Source of the DNA: Actinomycetota bacterium
GTDB taxonomy: Bacteria > Actinomycetota > Humimicrobiia > Humimicrobiales > Humimicrobiaceae
Direction: 5' to 3'
Length of the DNA: 26,855 nucleotides
Assembly (NCBI GenBank): GCA_023488645.1
Contig: JAMDDL010000117.1
Location: 1-26,855, forward strand
Positions 1-7,530 of this stretch are shown piece after piece. The translations under genes and the position numbers were made by a program. The number at the start of each line of letters is the position of its first letter. Within the stretch, counting starts at the first letter, position 1. The notes under the pieces are model-generated. The model did not search any database, was not told where the DNA came from, and saw nothing but the letters and a program-made list of their open reading frames with translations.

Positions 1-1
1 C

Positions 2-79
2 GCTTTATCTGAAAATCATAAGAATTCGCTTTTGGATCTCCCAGGTATAAATAAGATATTTGCCAGGGTATCTACCTAA
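2..79 (+). other. Possible C-terminal tail of a gene cut by the left window edge
   Basis: An open frame of 25 codons enters from the left edge and ends at a TAA at 77-79, reading through most of the first part of the 128-bp repeat. It ends in the residues LPGINKIFARVST. The same frame is readable in the second repeat copy (to 15955), and a diverged version occurs in the short third copy at 19533-19572. It could be the real end of a gene whose 3' part has been copied elsewhere, or a chance open frame within a non-coding repeat. No family is recognised. Confidence 0.22.
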
Positions 80-140
80 AACTGATAATGGATTTGCCAA
101 AAGTATGAACTCTAAATAAAAAAAGGGATTTTGGATAAAA
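13..140 (+). repeat. 128-bp direct repeat, copy 1 (left boundary)
   Basis: Matches 15889-16016 in 127 of 128 positions in the same orientation (offset 15876; the only difference is T32 versus A15908). Homology stops abruptly on both sides. No terminal inverted repeats were seen, so it does not look like a classical MITE. The first 40 bp occur again in degenerate form at 19533-19572 (34 of 40 matches). The two long copies enclose the recombinase fragments and the whole sugar locus. Confidence 0.95.
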
Positions 141-236
141 TTTAAGCAGAAATATTTTCCGGTAATATATAGATAACCTCATATAGTGAACATCTATTGT
201 TAAGTTATCAATTTTACTTAACATAATGTTTTTAAG

Positions 237-470
237 TTATAAAGCCTCAAGCCAATTAATTATATCCTCATTTTTTTTAAGCAATTGATTCAAATCAAAA
301 GACTTAGCAACAGGATCACAAGATAGGAGTGCTTTTCTTTTCATTTCAAGATCAATCTCAATATAGCTATGTGTAGTTGAAAGATTGACATGACCCAGCC
401 AGTTTTTAATAACAGAAAGGTTAACTCCAGCTTGAAGAAGATGTATTGCTGTTGTATGGCGAATATGGGG
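237..470 (-). pseudogene. Tyrosine recombinase (integrase), C-terminal fragment 1
   Basis: Reading the minus strand from 470 to the TAA at 237-239 gives 77 residues with the C-terminal catalytic signature of tyrosine recombinases. It shows P-H-I-R-H (the H-x-x-R box), then WLGH (second His of the box) about 20 residues on, then a TTHSYIE segment whose Tyr is the expected nucleophile, followed by an IDLEMKRKAL helix. The family is normally about 280-400 residues, so the N-terminal DNA-binding domain and the first catalytic Arg are missing. The fragment begins exactly where a perfect inverted repeat joins it head-to-head to a second recombinase fragment on the other strand. There is no start codon, so it is very likely inactive. 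Confidence 0.85.
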
Positions 471-489
471 AGATCCCCATATTCGCCAT
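456..489. repeat. Perfect 15-bp inverted repeat joining two recombinase fragments
   Basis: Arms 456-470 and 475-489 are exact reverse complements with a 4-nt AGAT spacer. On each strand the outward-reading arm encodes P-H-I-R-H, the catalytic box of a tyrosine recombinase. The palindrome is therefore the junction of two gene fragments rather than a terminator or operator. It looks like the product of a fold-back or inverted-repeat recombination event between two recombinase genes, or a chimeric assembly join. Confidence 0.9.
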
Positions 490-714
490 TCTCGAAGTAT
501 GCATCTGTATCAAATGGGGATCCCTCTTTCATATATAAAAGATTTTCTTGGGCATTCCAACATTAACGCAACATCTATTTATGCGTCTGCAGACATTACA
601 ATGATGAAAAATGCACTTGAAAAAGTCAGCAAGAAAGATGCTACAGGGAAAATTGAGATTCCAGTATGGCAGGGGGATGAAGATATGATTTTATCTTTAT
701 GTGGACTGAAGTAA
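475..714 (+). pseudogene. Tyrosine recombinase (integrase), C-terminal fragment 2
   Basis: From the inverted repeat this frame reads P-H-I-R-H followed by SRSMHLYQMG, then FLGHSNINAT and a SIYA segment carrying the expected Tyr nucleophile, ending at TAA 712-714 (79 residues). The HxxR, GH and Tyr elements are all present and correctly spaced, but the N-terminal two thirds of the protein are absent. An ATG at 499 could in principle start a 71-residue peptide, but it would lack the HxxR box. Sequence differs clearly from the minus-strand fragment, so these are two different recombinases rather than a duplicated copy. Trios of recombinases (RIT elements) or paired integrases are plausible sources. 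Confidence 0.85.
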
Positions 715-926
715 CTTCAAGAAAGAAAATATTATCCGTAAGTTTTTAATGAAGATACCCCAAATATAGGAGATTGCCAAAAAGTTAAGGATAATTAAAA
801 GTTACAGATAAGATATAAGCTTTATGGTAGTCTCAGTAATCAGATCTGGTTTGAAAGATATCTTGAAATTTAATCTAATTTATATTAGACAACTTGAAAG
901 TAGACTATTTAAAAGAAAATACCGAA
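715..926. other. Non-coding gap after the recombinase remnants
   Basis: About 210 bp of AT-rich sequence between a recombinase fragment and the 3' end of the creatininase-family gene. I see no gene, tRNA, convincing terminator hairpin or repeat here. Confidence 0.5.
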
Positions 927-1712
927 TTATACTGTCTTTAATTCCCAATATTCCTTACAAAATTTAATATAATTTTTTATCATTTCATCAAGGAGTTGAT
1001 TACCTGTCTCTACTGAAGATTTAAGTGGTGCTCCATAAATTCCACTTTTACTTTCTTGCAATCCCCAAGTAGAAAGAAATACTTTTTTTATGCCAAATGC
1101 ATCTGCAACATAAAATTCTGACTTATAAGTTAATTTATCTTCATCGGTTGCTTTACTTAAATCAATATTAAATCCCATTGCCATTAATAGTGAAGTTTCA
1201 TATTCACACGCATGTGTTGCCCCGCCGATTTCTGATTTTCTTATTTTAGCAAATTTTTCAGCCATCATAGATACAGGATTAGTTAACGCGCAATATACAT
1301 TATAATCATCCGCTATTTCTCTAATTGCTACTTCTAACATTCCTCTATGCTGGCCATGAGCATCAATTACAACAATTTTTTTAAACCCCATGTCACATAA
1401 AGAAGATAATATATCATGAATTAAATCTATAACCACTCTTGTCCTTACTCTCATAGTCCCAGGCCACTTGGTCATTTTTTTTGGTGAATATCCTGTCCAT
1501 ACAGTTGGCATTAATAAAACAGGTAATTCGTCATTAAGTTTTTCTGTTATTCTTTTTCCAATTTCGGTTCCTATATAAGTATCGCAGCCAACTGGAAGAT
1601 GAGGTCCATGTTCTTCAACTTGCGCAACCGGCAATATTATTAGAGCGTTTTTTTTAATCAATTCTTCTAATTCTGGCCAGGATTTTGTCATAAATTCCAT
1701 ATTCATTATCAT
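927..1712 (-). CDS. Creatininase-family metal-dependent hydrolase
   Basis: The 261-residue product has the creatininase (creatinine amidohydrolase) fold signatures: EEHGPHLPVGCD at about 33-44 (Glu, His and Asp metal ligands), a DAHGQHR motif near the middle in place of the usual NGHGGN, and HACEYETS near residue 167 (the late Glu ligand region). The family covers amidohydrolases of cyclic amides, FAPy deformylases and, as I recall, the diketo-inositol hydrolase IolN, which opens a carbocycle. The neighbouring Gfo/Idh/MocA dehydrogenase makes an inositol-type role a real alternative to lactam hydrolysis. The gene overlaps the lacI stop by four bases (ATGA). The AAAGGAGA box sits only three bases from this ATG but nine from the in-frame ATG at 1706, so 1706 may be the true start. 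Substrate unknown. Confidence 0.85.
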   Translation of the reverse strand: MIMNMEFMTKSWPELEELIKKNALIILPVAQVEEHGPHLPVGCDTYIGTEIGKRITEKLNDELPVLLMPTVWTGYSPKKMTKWPGTMRVRTRVVIDLIHDILSSLCDMGFKKIVVIDAHGQHRGMLEVAIREIADDYNVYCALTNPVSMMAEKFAKIRKSEIGGATHACEYETSLLMAMGFNIDLSKATDEDKLTYKSEFYVADAFGIKKVFLSTWGLQESKSGIYGAPLKSSVETGNQLLDEMIKNYIKFCKEYWELKTV

Positions 1713-2716
1713 ATTCTCCTTTTAATAGAATCTCTTATCATTAACTTTGTGTCTAATTCATATATTTTTACATTCTCTTTATTAAAATTTTCATTTTTTA
1801 TACAATCCAGCAAAATTTCTGCACTTTTATAACCTAATTTAAATTTTGGTTGTCGGGTAGTTGTTAGTGAAGGATTTAAGTATCTTGCAAGTGGGATATC
1901 ATCATTACCTATGACTGAAATATCATCTGGGATTGTAACTCCAAGTTCTTTTGCAGCTTTATATACTCCTACCGCTGCTAAATCGCAAATAGTAATTATT
2001 GCAGTAATATTGTATTTACTATTTATAATTTTTTTTAGAGTTTTATATCCACCAATGATATCAGGGGAAGCTTCATTTAAATAATAATCTTTTATAAGAA
2101 TTTTATTTTCCTTCATAGCTTCGATGAAACCATTTCTAAAATTAGACAAAGATTTATTTTCTCTGTAAGCATCAAGTATAAAAATTTCTTTATGGCCATT
2201 TTTTAAAAGATATGATGTTGCAGAATAAGATACTTTAAAGTGATTGACTAAAACACAATTGGTTTTGATATAATCCTGTATAATGTCTAAAACTACAAAA
2301 GGGATATTTTTTTCATATAATAAGTTAACCCCTTTTGATATTGAAGAAGAAGGGGCAATTATTATTCCATCAACTTTTTTACTCATTAATAATGATATAT
2401 ATTTTAATTCTTTTTTTGAGTCATATTCTGTATTACAGAGCATCATATTAAAATTATTTTTATCAAGAAGACTTTCTATTCCTCTTAATATTTCATAATA
2501 AAAAGGATTACCAATATCAGGGACTAAAATCCCAATTACTTTAGTTTTTTTAGTTTTTAAGCTTTTAGCAATATTATTTGGAATAAAAGATTCATTTTTA
2601 ATGATTTGCAATATCTTTTCTCTAGTATCCTTGTGGACTTTGGGGTCATTATTGATAACTCGGGATACTGTGGATTTTGATATGTTTGCTAATTTTGCTA
2701 TGTCTTTTATATTCAT
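1709..2716 (-). CDS. LacI/GalR-family transcriptional repressor
   Basis: A 335-residue protein of normal family length. Residues 1-50 form the LacI helix-turn-helix and hinge (NIKDIAKLANISKSTVSRVI; FIPNNIAKSL). From about residue 60 a periplasmic-binding-protein-like effector domain follows (VIGILVPDIGNPFYYEILRG, later VIGNDDIPLARYLNPSLTT). It is divergent from the catabolic operon and shares a 96-bp intergenic region that contains a consensus LacI-family operator, so it most likely represses that operon and perhaps itself until a sugar ligand binds. It is translationally coupled (ATGA overlap) to the creatininase-family gene downstream, suggesting the two are co-expressed. Ligand not deducible from sequence. 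Confidence 0.93.
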   Translation of the reverse strand: MNIKDIAKLANISKSTVSRVINNDPKVHKDTREKILQIIKNESFIPNNIAKSLKTKKTKVIGILVPDIGNPFYYEILRGIESLLDKNNFNMMLCNTEYDSKKELKYISLLMSKKVDGIIIAPSSSISKGVNLLYEKNIPFVVLDIIQDYIKTNCVLVNHFKVSYSATSYLLKNGHKEIFILDAYRENKSLSNFRNGFIEAMKENKILIKDYYLNEASPDIIGGYKTLKKIINSKYNITAIITICDLAAVGVYKAAKELGVTIPDDISVIGNDDIPLARYLNPSLTTTRQPKFKLGYKSAEILLDCIKNENFNKENVKIYELDTKLMIRDSIKRRI

Positions 2717-2724
2717 TTTTTTTC

Positions 2725-2752
2725 TTGACTTATTTTACACAGTATATATAAT
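2725..2752 (+). promoter_or_regulatory. Sigma-70-type promoter for the catabolic operon
   Basis: TTGACT at 2725-2730 and TATAAT at 2747-2752 with a 16-bp spacer form a near-consensus housekeeping promoter ahead of the first NagB-like gene. Transcription would begin near 2759, directly over the LacI-family operator. On the opposite strand TTGATT (2760-2755) and TAAAAT (2737-2732) with a 17-bp spacer form a candidate overlapping promoter for the repressor gene. Confidence 0.7.
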
Positions 2753-2758
2753 AAAATC

Positions 2759-2776
2759 AATGGGAACGGTCCCATT
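2759..2776. promoter_or_regulatory. LacI-family operator
   Basis: The 18-bp near-palindrome has 7-bp arms (AATGGGA/TCCCATT) around a central CG. Its core TGGGAACGGTCCCA fits the TGNNANCGNTNNCA pattern of LacI/GalR operators at every fixed position. It sits immediately downstream of the -10 box, where bound repressor would block initiation, and 50 bp from the divergent LacI-type gene. I saw no second good match in the window. Confidence 0.8.
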
Positions 2777-2812
2777 TATAAAAAGTTTTAATAGTTTAAT
2801 AGAGGCGGCATT

Positions 2813-3745
2813 ATGAGCAATTTTAATTATAACCCTTCCAAATGGGTTCCTTTTAGAGATAAAGATGTTATCGAGAGAGTTAGAAAAATAAAAAGGGAAG
2901 ATATAACAAAACACTCAAACCCGGATTTTAAAATTCATGTAGTTAAAGATTCAGATATTGAATTTATATGGATCACGGATATGTTCTTCCGCATTAAAGC
3001 TTCTGATGATGAAAATAAAAAAGTAGTAATGATCACTCCTCAACCTGCACCTTGTTACCAGAAAGTAGCTTACTTAATTAATAAATTTAAAGTAAATTGC
3101 AGAAATCTTTTTACTTTTAATATGGATGAATATGCAAATGAAGATGGTAATATTGCTCCAGAAGATTGGCCGCAAGGTTTTATGTATGCAATGAATAATA
3201 ATTTTTATAACAGAATTGAAGAAAATTTAAGACCGCCTAAAAATCAAATTGTGGGATTTACAGATAAGAATTTAAGAGATTATGGGAAAATGATAGAAGA
3301 TTTAGGTGGTGCCGATGTATGTTATAGTGGTCCTGGTTGGGCAGGCCATCTTGCTTTTATTGAACCAGGTTCAGAAGAATTTGCAGGGACATTAGAGGAA
3401 TGGAAAAGAATGGGCCCGAGAATAGTTACATTAAATCCTTTTACGATAGCACAAAATTCTCTTCATGGCAGTTTTGGTATGAGTGGTGATATTGGATATG
3501 TTCCTCCTAAAGCGGCAACCATTGGTCCTGCACAGGTTATTGCAACTAAAAATCGCTTAGATTGGAATTATTTAACCGTAGGTGGAACCAATATTTCTTG
3601 GCAAAGATTCATAACAAGACTGGTTGCTCACGGTCCAGTTACTCCTTTAATACCAGAGTCAATACTCCAAACGCTAGAGGTAGATTTTTATATCTCTGAG
3701 TCTATAGCTCAGGACATAGAACCGACTTGGGAAATAGCATATTAA
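2813..3745 (+). CDS. NagB-like glucosamine-6-phosphate isomerase/deaminase paralogue 1
   Basis: 310 residues with the NagB/6-phosphogluconolactonase fold. NMDEY at 103-107 aligns with the catalytic Asp72 region of E. coli NagB, and GWAGHLAFIEP at 175-185 with GNDGHIAFNEP. Asp72 (here D105), His143 (H179) and Glu148 (E184) are kept, but the Asp141 position is Ala177. The late VPPKAATIG segment matches the VPKMALTVG element. It is longer than NagB (about 266) with an extra N-terminal part. It is the first gene of the LacI-controlled operon, with a GAGG ribosome site in the leader. Isomerisation of an amino or keto sugar is likely; classical deamination of GlcN-6-P is doubtful. Confidence 0.8.
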   Translation: MSNFNYNPSKWVPFRDKDVIERVRKIKREDITKHSNPDFKIHVVKDSDIEFIWITDMFFRIKASDDENKKVVMITPQPAPCYQKVAYLINKFKVNCRNLFTFNMDEYANEDGNIAPEDWPQGFMYAMNNNFYNRIEENLRPPKNQIVGFTDKNLRDYGKMIEDLGGADVCYSGPGWAGHLAFIEPGSEEFAGTLEEWKRMGPRIVTLNPFTIAQNSLHGSFGMSGDIGYVPPKAATIGPAQVIATKNRLDWNYLTVGGTNISWQRFITRLVAHGPVTPLIPESILQTLEVDFYISESIAQDIEPTWEIAY

Positions 3746-3771
3746 TTTATGATTTTTCAAAGATGGGTATT

Positions 3772-4782
3772 ATGAAAAAAATAAAGGTAGGTTTTATAGG
3801 ATTAGGTGTAATGGGGAGGATACATTTTGAGACACTTAAGCTAAACAAGAATGTTGAAATCAAATCTTTATTTGATGTTAATTATGATTTAATTGAAGAA
3901 TTATCAAAGACATGTAACGCAAAACCTTATAAAAGCTTAGAAGATTTATTAAATTCCGGCATAGACGCTGTTTGGGTATGTACTCCTGAGGATACTCATT
4001 ATGGTACAGTAAAAAATGCTTTAGATGCAGATAAGCACGTTTTTGTTGAAAAAACTCTTGATAGATATTACCAAAAGGCTAAAGAATTAACAGAACTTTC
4101 GAAAGCTAAAAATAATCTTTTGACAATGGTTGGTTATCCAATTCGTTTTGATCCAAATTATAGAAAAATGAAAGAAATATGTGATAAATATTTTGAGAAA
4201 AAGATTTTTTGTTGGTCTTTGAGACAACAACTTACAACACCAAGCACTCTCTGTTATGACAGGTATAGAAATGATTATTATTATCCTCCTAGATGGTATT
4301 TTGAAAAAAAAGGAGGAGGAGCACTATTTTCACATGCTTCACATGATTATGATTTCTTACAATGGTGTTTTGGGGATATAGTTGAAGTACAGGCAAATGC
4401 AGGAATATTTCTTAGTAATGGGGAAGCCCCAGATGAATGTAGCGTCAATTTAAAATTTGAAAATGGAGCTATAGGAGTAGTATCCACAATTTGGACTAGC
4501 CCTATTAAATTTAATTATGTAGGCTTAGTTTCAGAGCAAGGATCTATAGTCTTGCCTGAAGAAAAATTAATTTTAAAAATTAATAAAGAACCTGAGACAG
4601 AAATAAGGTTTAAAGAATATTCTATGTGGGAAAATGAGGATAATTATTTTATTGACTGTATTTTAAGTTCAATAATTCCAGAACCTTCTTTCGATGATGG
4701 TCTAAAAGCTGTCTTAGTTGCAACTGCTGCTTTAAAATCGTTTGAAGAAAATAAGGCTATTAAAATATCTGAACTAAAATAA
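3772..4782 (+). CDS. Gfo/Idh/MocA-family NAD(P)-dependent sugar dehydrogenase
   Basis: About 336 residues from ATG 3772, giving MKKIKVGFIGLGVMGRIHFE with the Rossmann GxGxxG near the N-terminus. In-frame ATGs at 3763 and 3727 would add residues before the beta strand, the latter overlapping the upstream stop, so 3772 or 3763 is preferred. VCTPEDTHY and HVFVEKTLD follow; the family's EKP motif keeps its catalytic Lys but has Thr for Pro. GGGALFSHASHDYDFLQW carries the second-domain His/Asp motif. Such enzymes oxidise sugars, inositols or amino sugars at a ring carbon. It follows the NagB-like gene within about 26 bp and is presumably co-transcribed. Substrate unresolved. Confidence 0.88.
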   Translation: MKKIKVGFIGLGVMGRIHFETLKLNKNVEIKSLFDVNYDLIEELSKTCNAKPYKSLEDLLNSGIDAVWVCTPEDTHYGTVKNALDADKHVFVEKTLDRYYQKAKELTELSKAKNNLLTMVGYPIRFDPNYRKMKEICDKYFEKKIFCWSLRQQLTTPSTLCYDRYRNDYYYPPRWYFEKKGGGALFSHASHDYDFLQWCFGDIVEVQANAGIFLSNGEAPDECSVNLKFENGAIGVVSTIWTSPIKFNYVGLVSEQGSIVLPEEKLILKINKEPETEIRFKEYSMWENEDNYFIDCILSSIIPEPSFDDGLKAVLVATAALKSFEENKAIKISELK

Positions 4783-4840
4783 TTAAAGGAGGTGGAGATT
4801 TTTTTATAATTATAATTAATAAAATTTTATGGAGGAAAAA

Positions 4841-6532
4841 ATGAAAAAATGGGGAAAAAGTTTTTTATTAATTTTTTTATCAGTAGTTTTGGTACTAGCA
4901 ATGAGTTCTATTTCTTGTAAAACGACAAAAACAGAAACGAGTGAAACTTCTGCTGTTTCAAGTGCAGAATCTACTGCTGCCAGTGAAACTACAAAAGCTC
5001 AGGAAAGTACCGTGAGTGCAGGGCCAGTAACAGGCGGGACCTTGACCTACGGTATTGATTATGATGTTCAAAGATTAGATCCGCTAAATACAACCTGGAT
5101 GACAGATGCAACAATGCAGCTATATGATAGAATGACTGCTCAAGATCCGACTACTGGTAAAATAATTCCTAATCTAGCGGAGTCATGGGAAATTTCAGAT
5201 GATGGTTTAATATGGACTTTTCATCTAAGAAAAGGAGTTAAATTTCATGATGGTTCTCCAGTAAACGCAGATGCTGTAAAAAAATTCTTTGATATGGCTA
5301 GATCTTCAAAAACTTTTGCTTTTAGTTTTCATTATACTGCTATAGATTCAATAGAAGTAAAAGATGAAAATACTGTAATATTTAAGTTAAGCCATCCTGA
5401 TGCACATTTACTTATCGCTATGCAAACAGTATATTCCAGTATTGTAAATCCAGAAGCATATACAAAATATGGACAAGATTATGGAACTACTGCAGTTGAT
5501 GGTTCAGGAGCATTTAAATTTAAAGAATGGGTGCCTGGTGACCACTTAACTATTGTTAGAAATGATGCTTATAATTGGCCATTGTCATTTTTCAAAAATA
5601 CAGGTGCACCATATCTGGATGAAGTTATATACAAATATATTCCTGATGCTACAACGAGAGCTGTTGAACTTGAAACCGGGAATATCGATATTGTTGTAGG
5701 TATTTCCCCAGTAGATGTTGAAAGATTATCAAAGGTTAATACTATTACTATTAAAGAAACTCCAAAATTTAGTGAGCGATATTTAGCATTTAATTTGGAA
5801 AGTAAGGTATGGAGTGATATTAATTTGAGAAAAGCTGTCTGGTATGCAATTGATAGAGATGCGATTGTTCAAGCGGTTTTACTAGGTCATGGGTCTCCAG
5901 CTTATGGTTATATTACCCCGAATATGCAAGGTTACTACAAAGATTCCGATAAAGCTTATCCGTATGATATAGAAAAAGCCAAAGAATTAATTAAACAAGC
6001 TGGTTGGGTAGATACAAATAATGATGGAATTGTTGAAAAAAATGGAAAAGATTTGGAAGCAGTATATTATTCAGACAGTGAAACAGAATATAAACAACTT
6101 TCAGAAGTACTGCAACAACAATTAGCAAATGTTGGAATCAAGCTTGTTGTTAATCTTGTAGACGCACCTACACATCAAGGAGCTGCAAAAGAGGGTAAAC
6201 ATGATATTATACTCATGCATTGGGATTGGACTGATCCTGAAATTGCTGGCTTATTGATGCTCTCAGGAAACAAACCCTGGCCAAATGCTTCAAGAATTAA
6301 TGATCCTAAAATTGATAAATTCTTTACAGATGCTGGAAATGCAAAATCATTAGAAGAAAGAAATCAGATTTTTTCAGATATGCAAAAATATGCTATTGAA
6401 AATATAGTTCCTTGGGTTGGTTTATATATACCTAATTTAATTTATGGATTTAGTAATAATGTTAAGGGTTATGAACCAAATCCTTATGATTCTTTGTATC
6501 CATATTTAAATGATACATACAAAATCAAATAG
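4841..6532 (+). CDS. Extracellular solute-binding lipoprotein, family 5 (Dpp/Opp type)
   Basis: About 563 residues. The start is set at ATG 4841 because GGAGG at 4831-4835 lies just before it; an upstream in-frame ATG at 4829 would place the ribosome site inside the gene. Residues 1-26 are a lipoprotein signal (hydrophobic segment then SSIS-Cys26), followed by a Ser/Thr/Glu-rich tether. The family-5 binding domain starts around residue 55 (GGTLTYG) and includes NLAESWEISDDGLIWTFHLR and RKGVKFHDGSPV. This is the periplasmic or cell-surface receptor for the DppBCDF-type transporter encoded downstream. Family-5 receptors bind peptides but also oligosaccharides, muropeptides and nickel chelates, so the ligand is set by context, here amino-sugar genes. 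Confidence 0.93.
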   Translation: MKKWGKSFLLIFLSVVLVLAMSSISCKTTKTETSETSAVSSAESTAASETTKAQESTVSAGPVTGGTLTYGIDYDVQRLDPLNTTWMTDATMQLYDRMTAQDPTTGKIIPNLAESWEISDDGLIWTFHLRKGVKFHDGSPVNADAVKKFFDMARSSKTFAFSFHYTAIDSIEVKDENTVIFKLSHPDAHLLIAMQTVYSSIVNPEAYTKYGQDYGTTAVDGSGAFKFKEWVPGDHLTIVRNDAYNWPLSFFKNTGAPYLDEVIYKYIPDATTRAVELETGNIDIVVGISPVDVERLSKVNTITIKETPKFSERYLAFNLESKVWSDINLRKAVWYAIDRDAIVQAVLLGHGSPAYGYITPNMQGYYKDSDKAYPYDIEKAKELIKQAGWVDTNNDGIVEKNGKDLEAVYYSDSETEYKQLSEVLQQQLANVGIKLVVNLVDAPTHQGAAKEGKHDIILMHWDWTDPEIAGLLMLSGNKPWPNASRINDPKIDKFFTDAGNAKSLEERNQIFSDMQKYAIENIVPWVGLYIPNLIYGFSNNVKGYEPNPYDSLYPYLNDTYKIK

Positions 6533-6552
6533 TTATTATATTAAATGATGAA

Positions 6553-6582
6553 TGTGGGTTTGAGTTTATACTCAAACCCACA
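6553..6582 (+). terminator. Intercistronic 13-bp hairpin between binding-protein and permease genes
   Basis: Arms 6553-6565 and 6570-6582 are perfectly complementary with a TTAT loop, 20 bp after the binding-protein stop and 20 bp before the permease start. There is no following T-run, so it is better viewed as an attenuator or 3'-stabilising stem. Such stems leave the binding-protein mRNA in excess over the membrane components, as is known for other ABC operons. It is not an efficient intrinsic terminator. Confidence 0.7.
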
Positions 6583-6602
6583 AAATTAAAAAATAGCAAT
6601 AT

Positions 6603-7520
6603 ATGCATAAACAAATTTTAACAAAATTAGGAATTGCTGTACTATCTTTATTAATAGTATCAGTTGCTGTTTTTTTTATGTTGAGATTAACTAAGGGTGA
6701 TCCTGTGGATTTAGTAGTATCTCCTTTAGCTCCAAAAGAAGTAAGAGAGGCTGCTCGTATTCAGCTTGGTTTAGATAAACCCTTAATAGATCAATATGCT
6801 ATATTTTTAAAAAGAGCAGTAGTCTTAGATTTTGGTAAATCAGTCAGGACAAATCAGCCGGTTGTCCAAATGATAAAGCAGAGACTAGGAAATACTTTAG
6901 AGTTGGGATTGGCATCATTTGTACTATCTTTATTAATTGGTGTACCGCTTGGTTTGTTTACAGCTATTAAAAAAAATACTTTCTGGGATAAAGCTGGCAT
7001 GACAGCATCTTCATTATTTATGGCAATTCCAAGTTTTTGGGCTGGGCTAATGTTGATTTTAATTTTTTCTTTAGCTGTATCTTGGTTGCCTCCATCTGGT
7101 GCAGGGAGTTTTAGACAGCTTATCTTACCAGTTATTGCTTTAAGTTTCGAAGGAATTGCAGTTTTTTCACGTATGTCGAGGGCTTCTTTTATTGAAATAT
7201 TAAATTCAGATTTTGTATTGGGTATGAAATCTCGAGGAGTAAATTATAAAAAAATATTATTTAAACATGTTTTAAAAAATGGAATACTACCCATTATCTC
7301 ATTAGGTGGACTTAGATTAGGTTTTGTTATTGCAGGTGCTGTTATTGTTGAAGTTGTATTTGCTTGGCCTGGAATTGGAAGACTTCTTGTAGATTCTATT
7401 GTTACAAGAGACTATCCTGTAGTTCAGGGAGTAGTATTGCTGATGGCTCTAATAGTTATTTTAGTGAATATTTTAGCTGATTATATATACCTATTAGTAG
7501 ATCCTAGAATTAGATATTAA
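6603..7520 (+). CDS. DppB/OppB-like ABC transporter permease
   Basis: 305 residues with the DppB layout: an N-terminal transmembrane helix (residues 8-27), an extracellular region containing LGLDKPLIDQY, then five further hydrophobic segments. The cytoplasmic coupling loop is visible around SRGVNYKKILFKHVLKNGILP, which corresponds to the EAA motif. It forms one half of the membrane channel with the DppC-like protein. No Shine-Dalgarno sequence precedes the ATG. The partner permease is not adjacent, because the NagA-like and YhfX-like genes are inserted between the two permease genes. Confidence 0.92.
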   Translation: MHKQILTKLGIAVLSLLIVSVAVFFMLRLTKGDPVDLVVSPLAPKEVREAARIQLGLDKPLIDQYAIFLKRAVVLDFGKSVRTNQPVVQMIKQRLGNTLELGLASFVLSLLIGVPLGLFTAIKKNTFWDKAGMTASSLFMAIPSFWAGLMLILIFSLAVSWLPPSGAGSFRQLILPVIALSFEGIAVFSRMSRASFIEILNSDFVLGMKSRGVNYKKILFKHVLKNGILPIISLGGLRLGFVIAGAVIVEVVFAWPGIGRLLVDSIVTRDYPVVQGVVLLMALIVILVNILADYIYLLVDPRIRY

Positions 7521-7530
7521 TTGAAAAAAT

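Noticed and set aside
13..140. CRISPR repeat or tRNA-derived att site
   Set aside because: Only two long copies 15.9 kb apart with no spacer array, and the sequence does not fold as or resemble a tRNA 3' end.
456..489. Inverted repeat as a terminator or operator
   Set aside because: Both arms are coding for a conserved recombinase motif and there is no T-tract; it is better explained as a gene-fusion junction.
341..532. 63-residue minus-strand open frame
   Set aside because: It is a shadow in the wrong frame across the two recombinase fragments; the recombinase frames show catalytic motifs.
4785..4795. Strong AAAGGAGGTGG ribosome-site-like sequence after the dehydrogenase gene
   Set aside because: No start codon follows at suitable distance; the binding-protein gene has its own GGAGG at 4831-4835.
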